From: Flammeovirgaceae bacterium UBA2371
GTDB lineage: Bacteria; Bacteroidota; Bacteroidia; Cytophagales; Cyclobacteriaceae
Reading direction: 5' to 3'
Assembly (NCBI GenBank): GCA_002345965.1
Contig: DDTF01000045.1
Coordinates: forward strand, 54,531 to 118,530
DNA length: 64,000 nt
In this document: piece after piece, positions 25,700 to 34,021 of the stretch
Position numbering within the stretch: the stretch's first letter is position 1
Layout of the letters: every line of letters begins with the position of its first letter
Notes under the pieces: model-generated
Told to the model about the DNA's origin: nothing
The model's input: only the letters and a program-made list of their open reading frames with translations
The model's database searches: none
Position numbers and translations under genes: made by a program

Positions 25700-26854
25700 A
25701 TGGCAGGAAAAATGAAAATAGGAATTGTTTGTTATCCCACCTTTGGAGGCAGCGGAGTAGTGGCTACGGAATTGGGAAAGGCGCTTGCAAAAGGAGGGCA
25801 CGAAATACATTTTATCACCTATTCGCAACCAAGTCGACTTGACTTTCTGAATGAAAATCTATTCTACCACGAAGTAGACATACGCACCTATCCTCTTTTT
25901 GAGTATCCACCTTATGAGCTTGCGCTGGCAAGTAAGATGGTGAGTGTAGTCATCAATGAGAAGTTAGACTTGCTTCATGTGCATTATGCCATCCCACACG
26001 CTTCTGCTGCCTATATGGCAAAGCAGATCCTGAAAACACAAGGAATCATTATTCCGGTAGTGACTACACTTCACGGCACTGATATTACGTTGGTAGGAAA
26101 AGATGCATCTTACGAGCCTGTGGTCACTTTTAGTATCAATGAATCGGATGGCGTAACAGCGGTATCCAAAGACTTAAGGTATCAAACATTTGAGTTTTTT
26201 GATATTAAAAATGACATTGAAGTAATTCCAAATTTTATTGATCTGGACAAATTTAAAAAACAAAAAAAGGATCACTTTAAAAAAGCAATTTGTCCCAATG
26301 ACGAAGTGCTGATCGTTCATATTTCTAACTTCAGGAAAGTAAAACGGATTGGCGATGTGGTGAAAATCTTTAATAACATCCGGAGAGAAATTCCTGCCAA
26401 ATTACTGATGATCGGGGATGGGCCGGAGCGTGCAGGGGCAGAGGATCTGTCCAAGAAACTTGGGATAGAGGAGGACATTCGCTTTCTCGGAAAATTAGAG
26501 GCCATTGAAGAAGTGCTTTCAGTAGCAGACTTATTCCTGATGCCTTCAGAAAAAGAAAGTTTCGGATTGGCAGCGCTTGAAGCCATGGCATGTGAAGTTC
26601 CAGTCATTTCTTCCAATGCTGGGGGTATTCCTGAACTAAATATTAATGGAGTTACTGGCTTTTTAAGTGAAGTGGGGGACGTGGAAGAGATGTCAAAAAA
26701 TGCGCTTCATATATTAAATAAGGAAAATCTTCATACCTTTAAAGAAAATGCATTGAAGCGGGCAAAAGAATTTGATATTTCAAATATTCTGCCACTTTAT
26801 GAAAATTATTATAGAAAAGTGATCGAAAAGTCAGCCGAAAGGGTGGTTATCTGA
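25700..26854 (+). CDS. bshA: N-acetyl-alpha-D-glucosaminyl L-malate synthase
   Basis: GT4-family glycosyltransferase catalysing the first step of bacillithiol synthesis, joining GlcNAc from UDP-GlcNAc to L-malate. 384 residues. KIGIVCYPTFGGSGVVATELG at the start (positions 5-25; key GGSG) and LHGTDITLVG, FRKVKR and EKESFGLAALEAMACEVPVISS (acceptor EX7E region) match BshA closely. The ATG at 25712 is an alternative start. No other bsh genes are adjacent. Bacillithiol is the usual low-molecular-weight thiol in Bacteroidota. Confidence 0.92.
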   Translation: MAGKMKIGIVCYPTFGGSGVVATELGKALAKGGHEIHFITYSQPSRLDFLNENLFYHEVDIRTYPLFEYPPYELALASKMVSVVINEKLDLLHVHYAIPHASAAYMAKQILKTQGIIIPVVTTLHGTDITLVGKDASYEPVVTFSINESDGVTAVSKDLRYQTFEFFDIKNDIEVIPNFIDLDKFKKQKKDHFKKAICPNDEVLIVHISNFRKVKRIGDVVKIFNNIRREIPAKLLMIGDGPERAGAEDLSKKLGIEEDIRFLGKLEAIEEVLSVADLFLMPSEKESFGLAALEAMACEVPVISSNAGGIPELNINGVTGFLSEVGDVEEMSKNALHILNKENLHTFKENALKRAKEFDISNILPLYENYYRKVIEKSAERVVI

Positions 26855-26912
26855 TTCTTATTTTTTGGCTGAGTAGTAGTTGTAGCTTAATCTGAAGTTG
26901 AACTGTGACACT

Positions 26913-27545
26913 ATGAATGACAATAGAAAACCTCAACACAAAGGGAGTAAAAAACTTTTTAATAATCCCATATTAGAAAGACTTACAAAGACTCATATTG
27001 CCGTGCCCCTCACTATTTTTTTTATTTATGCTTCGGCTTTGCTTTACTGGAATTTTACCCATACCACACTTTCTCTAAGTATTTCTGTGGTGACTTTTAC
27101 TATAGGGCTTATCTCTTTTACATGGGTTGAATACCTTGTGCATAGGTACTTGTTCCATATGAAGACCTATACCCAATTAAGGGCCAAACTGCAGTATACC
27201 ATGCATGGAGTACATCACGAATTTCCAAAGGATAAGGAACGGTTGGCAATGCCACCTTTGCTCAGCATCACCATATCCACTTTGCTTCTATTTCTTTTCC
27301 GATTAATTCTCGGTGATCTTGTATTTTCCTTTTTGCCAGGTTTTTTGGTAGGATATGCACTATACCTGGCAATTCATTACATGGTGCATGCCTATCAGCC
27401 CCCGAAAAATTTTCTTAAACATTTGTGGATCAACCACAGTGTGCATCATTATAAGGATGGAAATGGGGTTTTTGGTGTTTCTTCTCCTTTATGGGACTAT
27501 GTTTATGGCACGATTGGGCCAAAAAGACACAAAACTCAAAGTTAA
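26913..27545 (+). CDS. Fatty acid hydroxylase superfamily membrane protein
   Basis: 210 residues from the ATG at 26913; an upstream TTG is less likely. About four membrane segments and the di-iron histidine clusters of the sterol desaturase/fatty acid hydroxylase family: HRYLFH, HGVHHEF, HYMVH and HSVHHYKDG. The pattern resembles fatty acid 2-hydroxylases and would fit hydroxylation of lipid acyl chains such as those of sphingolipids. Substrate is inference. It stands 58 bases after bshA. Confidence 0.85.
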   Translation: MNDNRKPQHKGSKKLFNNPILERLTKTHIAVPLTIFFIYASALLYWNFTHTTLSLSISVVTFTIGLISFTWVEYLVHRYLFHMKTYTQLRAKLQYTMHGVHHEFPKDKERLAMPPLLSITISTLLLFLFRLILGDLVFSFLPGFLVGYALYLAIHYMVHAYQPPKNFLKHLWINHSVHHYKDGNGVFGVSSPLWDYVYGTIGPKRHKTQS

Positions 27546-27560
27546 TTTCCGGCAAAAAAA

Positions 27561-27683
27561 TTATATCCTGCTTTCTTCAGGATGTGCTACGGGAACTTTG
27601 CTATAGGTAGGGCAGGTATATTGACTGCAGGAAGAAAGCACAAAACAAGCCACTCCGATTAATAGCACAACTATTCTTTTCAT
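27561..27683 (-). CDS. Very small lipoprotein
   Basis: A 40-residue frame on the minus strand starting MKRIVVLLIGVACFVLSSCS. Positively charged start, hydrophobic core and LSSC lipobox make a clear lipoprotein signal; the mature peptide is only about 22 residues and contains CPTYSKVPVAHPEE. Function unknown. It is convergent with the hydroxylase gene and 15 bases from its stop. The remaining 221 bases up to 27904 show no other gene. Confidence 0.6.
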   Translation of the reverse strand: MKRIVVLLIGVACFVLSSCSQYTCPTYSKVPVAHPEESRI

Positions 27684-27904
27684 TACTATTAGTAGATTAA
27701 GGTTAGACAATGTAAAATTAGACCAGTCTCGACATTAAAAATTCAATACGAATAAGAATTCTTACATGAGTTGCAAAAAAGGGTTTACTTTAACTCCTTG
27801 GCTAACGGACAATAGCCATTTTCAATAAATGCATCTGTCTCTTTGAACAGAAAGCATTAATAATTGGTTTAGAATACGACCGACTATTTGTAATAAGCAC
27901 CAGC

Positions 27905-29002
27905 ATGCTAGGATATCGATTTTCAAAATACATACCTGCCCCAGATGAAGAAAAGAGCGACTTCGACAAGCTGCTTAAAATTTTCATGCAGCTGATATTA
28001 ATTACTTCTGGTAATGTTGGGGAGGCCTTACAGTGGCTTACTGAGGTAGATAGGCAGTACAAACTTACCAATGACCAATATGGCATGGGTGATTTTATCG
28101 AAGACCTAAAGAAAAATGGCTTTATCAGCGAAGAAGGTCCGACTGGAGAATATAAATTAAACCCCAAAGGGGAACAGGATTTAAGAAAGTCTGCATTGGA
28201 AGAAATTTTTGGCAAGCTTAAAAAATCAAAGAGCGGAGAGCATAAAACGCATCATAGTGGTCAGGGAGACGAATCCACTACTGACAGACGTGATTATGAA
28301 TTTGGCGATACGCTTGAACAAATCTCAATAACGGATTCGCTAAAAAACGCACAAATAAACCACGGCCTCGACAACTTCTTCATGACCGAAGAAGACCTTG
28401 AGGTGATGGAGAGCGAATACAAAACGCAAACATCTACAGTGCTTATGATTGACATCTCGCACTCTATGATTTTGTATGGCGAGGACAGGATTACACCGGC
28501 CAAAAAAGTGGCCATGGCATTGGCCGAAATGATTACTAAGAAATACCCGAAGGATACGCTGGATATATTAGTGTTTGGCAATGATGCCTGGCAAATTGAA
28601 ATCAAAGACCTGCCCTACCTCAAAGTAGGCCCCTATCACACCAACACTGTAGCTGGATTGGAATTGGCTATGGACATCCTCAGGCGAAGAAAAAATACCA
28701 ATAAACAAATCTTTATGATTACAGATGGAAAGCCCACCTGTATCAAGCAAGGGATTAAATATTACAAAAACAGTTTCGGGTTGGATCCAATAATTTTAAA
28801 ACAAACATTAAATCTTGCAGGCCAGCTTCGCAAAATAAAAATTCCTGTAACAACATTCATGATTGCAACTGACCCTTATTTACAGGCATTTGTGAGGGAC
28901 TTCACCAAAGCCAATAATGGCAATGCTTACTACAGTAGTCTGCAAGGTTTAGGCAATCTGGTGTTTGAGGATTTCAGAAGAAATAGAAGAAAAAATTTAT
29001 AA
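27905..29002 (+). CDS. VWA-domain protein
   Basis: 365 residues, no signal peptide, so probably cytoplasmic. Residues ~1-175 are helical and charged with a winged-helix-like start; residues ~178-350 form a von Willebrand A domain with a complete MIDAS: DISHS (D183, S185, S187), the Thr in YHTNTVAG and TDGKP. VWA proteins paired with MoxR ATPases act as metal-dependent adaptors in protein or cofactor maturation. A MoxR-like ATPase gene follows after 14 bases, so the pair is likely one operon. The client is unknown. Confidence 0.85.
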   Translation: MLGYRFSKYIPAPDEEKSDFDKLLKIFMQLILITSGNVGEALQWLTEVDRQYKLTNDQYGMGDFIEDLKKNGFISEEGPTGEYKLNPKGEQDLRKSALEEIFGKLKKSKSGEHKTHHSGQGDESTTDRRDYEFGDTLEQISITDSLKNAQINHGLDNFFMTEEDLEVMESEYKTQTSTVLMIDISHSMILYGEDRITPAKKVAMALAEMITKKYPKDTLDILVFGNDAWQIEIKDLPYLKVGPYHTNTVAGLELAMDILRRRKNTNKQIFMITDGKPTCIKQGIKYYKNSFGLDPIILKQTLNLAGQLRKIKIPVTTFMIATDPYLQAFVRDFTKANNGNAYYSSLQGLGNLVFEDFRRNRRKNL

Positions 29003-29016
29003 GCAGAAATTAAGAC

Positions 29017-30534
29017 ATGATAGATACACAGAAAATAAAAACACTTGGCCAGCTCAAGAAGGAAGGATACCAATCCAAAAGCGTTAAAGAAGAACTTCGG
29101 GAAAACCTCATTTCAAAATTGCGCAAAAAAGAAAATGTATTTGAGGGAATTTGGGGCTATGAAGAAACGGTAATTCCTGATTTGGAAAGAGCCATTCTCG
29201 CTGGTCATGATATTAATCTGCTGGGCTTGCGTGGTCAAGCCAAAACAAAAATTGCAAGAATGATGACTCAACTGCTGGATGAGTATATCCCTGTTATAGC
29301 AGGATCAGAGTTGAATGATGACCCCCTCGCCCCCATCTCAAGATTTGGGAAAGACAAGATTGATGAAATGGGTGAAGACACTCCAATAACTTGGGTTCAT
29401 CGTGATGAGCGCTATACAGAAAAACTGGCTACTCCGGATGTATCTATTGCCGATCTCATAGGTGATGTTGACCCTATTAAGGCTGCCTCCTTAAAATTGC
29501 CTTACTCTGATGAACGCGTTATCCACTTTGGCCTTATCCCTCGGTCGCACCGATGCATCTTTGTGATCAACGAGCTTCCCGATTTACAGGCAAGAATACA
29601 AGTGGCCTTGTTCAACATTCTTCAGGAAGGAGATATTCAAATCAGGGGATTTAAATTAAGATTGCCGCTGGAGATTCAATTCGTTTTCACTGCCAATCCA
29701 GAAGACTATACCAATAGAGGTAGCATTGTTACTCCGTTAAAAGACAGGATAGACAGCCAGATTATTACCCACTACCCGAAATCAATTGACATCGGAAAGA
29801 GAATCACCCAGCAAGAAGCGCAGATCAATGAGGCACAACGAAAGGTTGTAACCTCTGCAGAAATTGTCAAAGACCTTGTAGAACAGATTGCCATTGAAGC
29901 CCGTAAAAGTGAATTTGTGGATGCAAAAAGTGGGGTGTCAGCCAGGTTAACGATTTCAGCATTTGAAAGCCTGGTAGCTGCTGCAGAACGAAGAAGTATC
30001 ATCAACAATGAAACGAATACTTCTATTCGATTCACTGATTTTATCGGTGTGGTGCCCTCGATAACGGGTAAGGTCGAATTGGTGTATGAAGGTGAGCAGG
30101 AAGGCCCTGGAATAGTGGCTCAGAATCTTATAGGAAAAGCCATTCGATCGCAGTTTACCAACTACTTCCCTGATCCCGATAAATTCAGAAAACAAAAAGA
30201 AAAAAGTCCATACAAAAAAATAACGGCATGGTTTGGTGACGGCAACACCATTGATTTGCTGCACGACATGTCAGAAGCCGACTACAAAAAATCCATTGAA
30301 AGTGTACCCGGGTTGACAGAGTTGGTGAAAGAACATCATGGTTCTGAAAATAAAGCAACTCAGTTGTTATTGATGGAATTTGCGTTGCATGGTCTTGCCG
30401 AGTACAGTCAAATAAGCAAGAACAACCTCGTGAAAGGGTTTCAGTTTAAGGATCTTCTTAGCGGTATGTTTAGCTTACCTGCCGAAGAAGAAAATGATGA
30501 AGATGAAGACAACTTCGGAGGAATGATGAATTAG
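29017..30534 (+). CDS. MoxR/magnesium-chelatase-type AAA+ ATPase
   Basis: 505 residues. The nucleotide-binding loop is GLRGQAKTK (70-78), a ChlI-type variant; the Walker B region reads CIFVINELPDL, with Asn-Glu instead of Asp-Glu, and sensor 1 is FVFTANPEDYTNRG. Residues ~130-260 hold the helical insert typical of the chelatase clade. The last ~20 residues are very acidic (EEENDEDEDNFGG). It probably remodels a target together with the VWA protein just upstream. Confidence 0.87.
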   Translation: MIDTQKIKTLGQLKKEGYQSKSVKEELRENLISKLRKKENVFEGIWGYEETVIPDLERAILAGHDINLLGLRGQAKTKIARMMTQLLDEYIPVIAGSELNDDPLAPISRFGKDKIDEMGEDTPITWVHRDERYTEKLATPDVSIADLIGDVDPIKAASLKLPYSDERVIHFGLIPRSHRCIFVINELPDLQARIQVALFNILQEGDIQIRGFKLRLPLEIQFVFTANPEDYTNRGSIVTPLKDRIDSQIITHYPKSIDIGKRITQQEAQINEAQRKVVTSAEIVKDLVEQIAIEARKSEFVDAKSGVSARLTISAFESLVAAAERRSIINNETNTSIRFTDFIGVVPSITGKVELVYEGEQEGPGIVAQNLIGKAIRSQFTNYFPDPDKFRKQKEKSPYKKITAWFGDGNTIDLLHDMSEADYKKSIESVPGLTELVKEHHGSENKATQLLLMEFALHGLAEYSQISKNNLVKGFQFKDLLSGMFSLPAEEENDEDEDNFGGMMN

Positions 30535-30606
30535 TTATTAAAGATTACCTAACGCCATTGCAATTATTCAGTTCCTTTGTTAGCTTTATCTAACGAAATA
30601 GATTTT

Positions 30607-30677
30607 GCGAAGACACGTTTCATACTTACAAGGCAGTTCCTAAACCATTGTAAGATACGTGTCTTCGCTTTTTTTTT
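30607..30677 (+). terminator. Strong terminator with extended hairpin between the MoxR and PhoH genes
   Basis: GCGAAGACACGT (30607-30618) and its exact complement ACGTGTCTTCGC (30657-30668) form a 12-bp stem, directly followed by nine T. Inside it, CTTACAA and TTGTAAG form a second 7-bp stem around the loop. It fits rho-independent termination of the VWA/MoxR transcript, though the long two-part stem is unusual. Confidence 0.8.
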
Positions 30678-30703
30678 GACTGGACTAAAACCTTTTTTTG
30701 AGT

Positions 30704-32047
30704 ATGGCAAAGACCAAAAAAGAGAACAAAGTATTCGTCCTCGACACTTCAGTAATTATCTACGAGCACAATAGCATCCTCAATTTTGATGAACATGACA
30801 TAGGTATCCCCATCACGGTATTAGAAGAACTAGATAATTTCAAAAAAGGGAACGATACCAAAAACTTTGAAGCAAGGGAATTTATACGATTGATCGACAA
30901 GCTGGCCAAAGACCAGATGTTGCATAACTGGAATCCCCTTAATGGGAAGGGCAAAGGGCGTTTTAAGGTATTAATGGATACTGGAAGCAATGGATCATTG
31001 GATGCCAACAGAATCTTTAATGAAGACAAAGCCGACCATCGCATACTCAATTCCGCTCTGCTTCTTCAAAAAGAAGAAAAAGGAAAAAAAGTAATTCTTG
31101 TTTCCAAAGATGTAAACCTAAGATTAAAGGCCAAGGCCTTGGGTTTGCAGGCAGAAGACTATACCACAGGCAAAATACAGAACATTAGTTCGCTCTATAC
31201 TGGGAAGACCATAGTGGATGACGTGGATCCCAATGTGATCAATCTATTGTATGATAAAGGCTATTGCCCTCCAGCAGAAATACTAGGAAGGCAAGCACCC
31301 ATGAAAAACCATTATTATATTTTCAGAAGCGGAAAAAAATCCGTGCTGGCATTTTATAATTCAGCCAATGGTATGGTGGAGCAAGTAGAAAAGCGAAATG
31401 CCTACGGGATTAAGCCAAGAAATGCAGAGCAAGCATTCGCTATTCATGCTGTGCTAAAACCAGAAGTAAAATTGGTAAGCATACAGGGTGTAGCGGGAAC
31501 GGGCAAAACGCTTATCGCGTTGGCTGCTGCCCTGGAACAGAAAAAAGAATTTAAGCAAATCTATCTCGCCCGGCCCATCGTACCACTAAGCAATAAAGAC
31601 ATTGGCTTCTTACCGGGAGATATCAAGTCCAAGATCAACCCTTACATGGAGCCGTTGTGGGACAACCTGAAATTTATACAAAACCAATACGGAGAGAGCG
31701 ACAAGGAGTACAGTAAAATCACTGAAATGATTAATCTGGAAAAATTGGTAATTACTCCGCTTGCTTATATACGAGGTCGAAGTCTTTCTAATATTTGTTT
31801 TATCGTAGATGAGGCCCAGAACCTTACACCCCATGAAGTAAAGACCATCATCACTCGTGCTGGAGAAAACACCAAGATTATCTTCACCGGGGATATTTAT
31901 CAAATTGACACACCCTACCTTGATTCGCAAAGTAATGGACTGTCCAACTTGATAGATCGCTTAAAAGATCATGAACTTTATGCACACATCACCTTAGAAA
32001 AAGGCGAACGAAGTGAATTGGCCAACTTGGCCAATGAACTATTGTAA
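30704..32047 (+). CDS. PhoH-family protein with N-terminal PIN domain
   Basis: 447 residues from the ATG at 30704; an upstream TTG is less likely. Residues ~8-150 are a PIN ribonuclease domain with acidic residues in VFVLDTSVII, VLEELDNF and DHRILNSA. Residues ~230-447 are the PhoH ATPase with Walker A GVAGTGKT (262-269) and Walker B CFIVDEAQNLT. This PIN-PhoH fusion (YlaK type) is thought to be an RNA-processing helicase/nuclease. It lies just after the terminator and converges on sucD. Confidence 0.92.
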   Translation: MAKTKKENKVFVLDTSVIIYEHNSILNFDEHDIGIPITVLEELDNFKKGNDTKNFEAREFIRLIDKLAKDQMLHNWNPLNGKGKGRFKVLMDTGSNGSLDANRIFNEDKADHRILNSALLLQKEEKGKKVILVSKDVNLRLKAKALGLQAEDYTTGKIQNISSLYTGKTIVDDVDPNVINLLYDKGYCPPAEILGRQAPMKNHYYIFRSGKKSVLAFYNSANGMVEQVEKRNAYGIKPRNAEQAFAIHAVLKPEVKLVSIQGVAGTGKTLIALAAALEQKKEFKQIYLARPIVPLSNKDIGFLPGDIKSKINPYMEPLWDNLKFIQNQYGESDKEYSKITEMINLEKLVITPLAYIRGRSLSNICFIVDEAQNLTPHEVKTIITRAGENTKIIFTGDIYQIDTPYLDSQSNGLSNLIDRLKDHELYAHITLEKGERSELANLANELL

Positions 32048-32057
32048 AAGTGCAAGA

Positions 32058-32936
32058 TTATTTTTTCCCGAGTGCTTTCAGCATGGTTTCGCCTATTAGC
32101 GCAGGAGATTCTACCACATGAATACCGCACTCGCGCATGATTTTCATTTTGGCTTCAGCTGTATCTTCTGCACCTCCAATAATGGCCCCAGCGTGACCCA
32201 TCCTGCGTCCTGGAGGAGCAGTTTGTCCAGCAATGAAACCTACCACAGGCTTTTTTATGCCACTTTCTTTGATCCAACGTGCTGCCATCGCCTCGTAATT
32301 ACCACCAATCTCACCGATCATTACTACAGCATCTGTTTCTGGGTCGTTCATTAGCATTTCAACCGCATCTTTGGTTGGTGTTCCAATAATTGGGTCTCCA
32401 CCAATTCCAATGGCCGTTGATATCCCCAAACCTGCTTTTACAATCTGATCAGCTGCTTCATAGGTGAGTGTACCTGACTTAGAAACAACGCCAATTCTTC
32501 CTTTTTTGAATACGAAGCCTGGCATGATACCTACCTTCGCTTCTCCTGGCGTAATCACACCAGGGCAATTGGGTCCTATTAAGATGACACCCTTTTCCTT
32601 TACAAATTTCTTCACCACCATCATGTCCTTTACAGGAATACCTTCTGTGATTGCCACAACTACTTTGATTCCAGCCTCGGCAGCTTCCAAAATTGAATCT
32701 GCAGCAAATGCTGGTGGCACAAAAATGATTGATACGTCAGCTCCAGTTTTTTCAACGGCTTCTTTTACGGTATTGAAAACAGGCCGGCCCAAATGTTCTT
32801 GCCCTCCCTTGCCCGGTGTAACACCTCCAACTACGTTGGTGCCATATTCAATCATCTGGCCGGCATGAAATGATCCTTCCGAACCAGTAAATCCCTGGAC
32901 AATAATTCTGGAGTTCTTATTTACCAATACGCTCAT
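32058..32936 (-). CDS. sucD: Succinate-CoA ligase subunit alpha
   Basis: Citric acid cycle enzyme making succinate and NTP from succinyl-CoA; this subunit binds CoA and carries the phosphohistidine. 292 residues, normal. The CoA-binding GFTGSEGSFHA and GGVTPGKGGQ, GPNCPGVITPGE and the catalytic His in RMGHAGAIIGG are all present. No sucC is adjacent. A promoter match lies 23 bases upstream of the ATG. Confidence 0.96.
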   Translation of the reverse strand: MSVLVNKNSRIIVQGFTGSEGSFHAGQMIEYGTNVVGGVTPGKGGQEHLGRPVFNTVKEAVEKTGADVSIIFVPPAFAADSILEAAEAGIKVVVAITEGIPVKDMMVVKKFVKEKGVILIGPNCPGVITPGEAKVGIMPGFVFKKGRIGVVSKSGTLTYEAADQIVKAGLGISTAIGIGGDPIIGTPTKDAVEMLMNDPETDAVVMIGEIGGNYEAMAARWIKESGIKKPVVGFIAGQTAPPGRRMGHAGAIIGGAEDTAEAKMKIMRECGIHVVESPALIGETMLKALGKK

Positions 32937-32958
32937 GATAGTACTTAGGTTAGGATCA

Positions 32959-32989
32959 CAAAATTAGGATAATAATGGCGCGATACAAG
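32959..32989 (-). promoter_or_regulatory. Probable promoter of sucD
   Basis: Minus strand: CTTG (32989-32986, one mismatch to TTTG), 19 bases, TAATTTTG (32966-32959). Located just before the sucD start codon with correct spacing. Confidence 0.6.
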
Positions 32990-33017
32990 CACTTATGTGC
33001 CTGTCTGCCATCAAAAG

Positions 33018-33052
33018 AAAAACCCCATCCCGGATATCAGGATGGGGTTTTT
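33018..33052 (-). terminator. Terminator after the FecR-like gene
   Basis: AAACCCCATCC and GGATGGGGTTT form an 11-bp stem with a 9-10 base loop, followed on the minus strand by TTTTTCTTTT. It lies 21 bases after the stop of the FecR-like gene and before the sucD promoter. The flanking A/T runs could let it work in both directions. Confidence 0.8.
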
Positions 33053-33072
33053 AGCACCTTTTACAATTATTT

Positions 33073-33975
33073 TTACTTAGGCTCCTTGAACTTGTTCCTC
33101 AAAAGAAACTCTTCATAAGACTCCTTGTAGGACGGAACATCTGGAGCCATCTTAATTAAATCCTCGTAGGCTGTAACCGCATCAATGAATAGGTTTTTTT
33201 CTTCATAGAACCCAGTCATGATGTACTTCGAAATTGCCGTCTGAGTATCAACCTGTTGAGTAAGTGTCTCCATTTCTTTGGTGAGTGCTTCAAGTTGAGC
33301 TGCTGGCAATTTTTTGATGAGTAAGTTCTTTTCAGTCTTCAACTCTGGGTCAGACAATGATCTGATTTCTACAAGAATGGCAGATTCATTAGCGAGCTTT
33401 GGATCAGACAAATCAATTTCAAGTCTTGCTTCTGTTGTTTCCTTTTTAAGGATTTCGTCATCAAACATGTTCTTCAATATCACAACAAAAGGACTTCCTC
33501 CTTTGACTTCTTCCCACCTGATCACCACGCGTTTGTTAAGTACATTGGCAAACTGAGCATCAGGCAAATATACCCTCAATCCCTTGGCACCTCTGTGTAC
33601 GGCCCCGGTAGCACTCAGTCGATTTTTTTGGGCTTCCGCTGAGTTACTGCTTAGAATAAAATCTGTGTATTTATTCAGTACGCTTGTACCTCCCTTTACC
33701 TGAGAGGCCAAATCCGCTACTTTATAGCTTCCTGCTTGCTTTACTTCAATCGGCTTGCCTGTTTTATGTATAAGTCCCAGGTAGGCGTTTTCAGCTAACC
33801 TTACCTCATCGGTGGCATTTAAGCTGGCTCCGGTTTTTATGGCCTGCCAAGAATCGCCACTTTTCACCTCATTGGTTCCTTTATTGGCTAATACCTTAAA
33901 GGCATAATCCTGTCCAAATGCCCCTGAAATTGTAAAAATAAAGCCTAAGACTAGAATTAACTTGCTGTTTTTCAT
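33073..33975 (-). CDS. Exported FecR-like domain protein
   Basis: 300 residues with a signal peptide ending near AFGQ (about residue 22). Residues ~25-95 resemble a FecR-type domain (ANKGTNEVKSGDSWQAIKTG; L..TDEVR; AYLGLIHKTGKPIEV). The middle has strand-rich sequence with VVIRWEEVKGGSPFVV, and residues ~230-295 are helical with a TPR-like unit (DAVTAYEDLIKMAPDVPSY). No sigma or kinase gene is adjacent. It follows the CHASE2 gene by 46 bases and probably forms a functional pair with it. Confidence 0.7.
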   Translation of the reverse strand: MKNSKLILVLGFIFTISGAFGQDYAFKVLANKGTNEVKSGDSWQAIKTGASLNATDEVRLAENAYLGLIHKTGKPIEVKQAGSYKVADLASQVKGGTSVLNKYTDFILSSNSAEAQKNRLSATGAVHRGAKGLRVYLPDAQFANVLNKRVVIRWEEVKGGSPFVVILKNMFDDEILKKETTEARLEIDLSDPKLANESAILVEIRSLSDPELKTEKNLLIKKLPAAQLEALTKEMETLTQQVDTQTAISKYIMTGFYEEKNLFIDAVTAYEDLIKMAPDVPSYKESYEEFLLRNKFKEPK

Positions 33976-34021
33976 GATGTTATAAACTATTTGGAGTACT
34001 AAGTTAGCAATTATTTATCTA

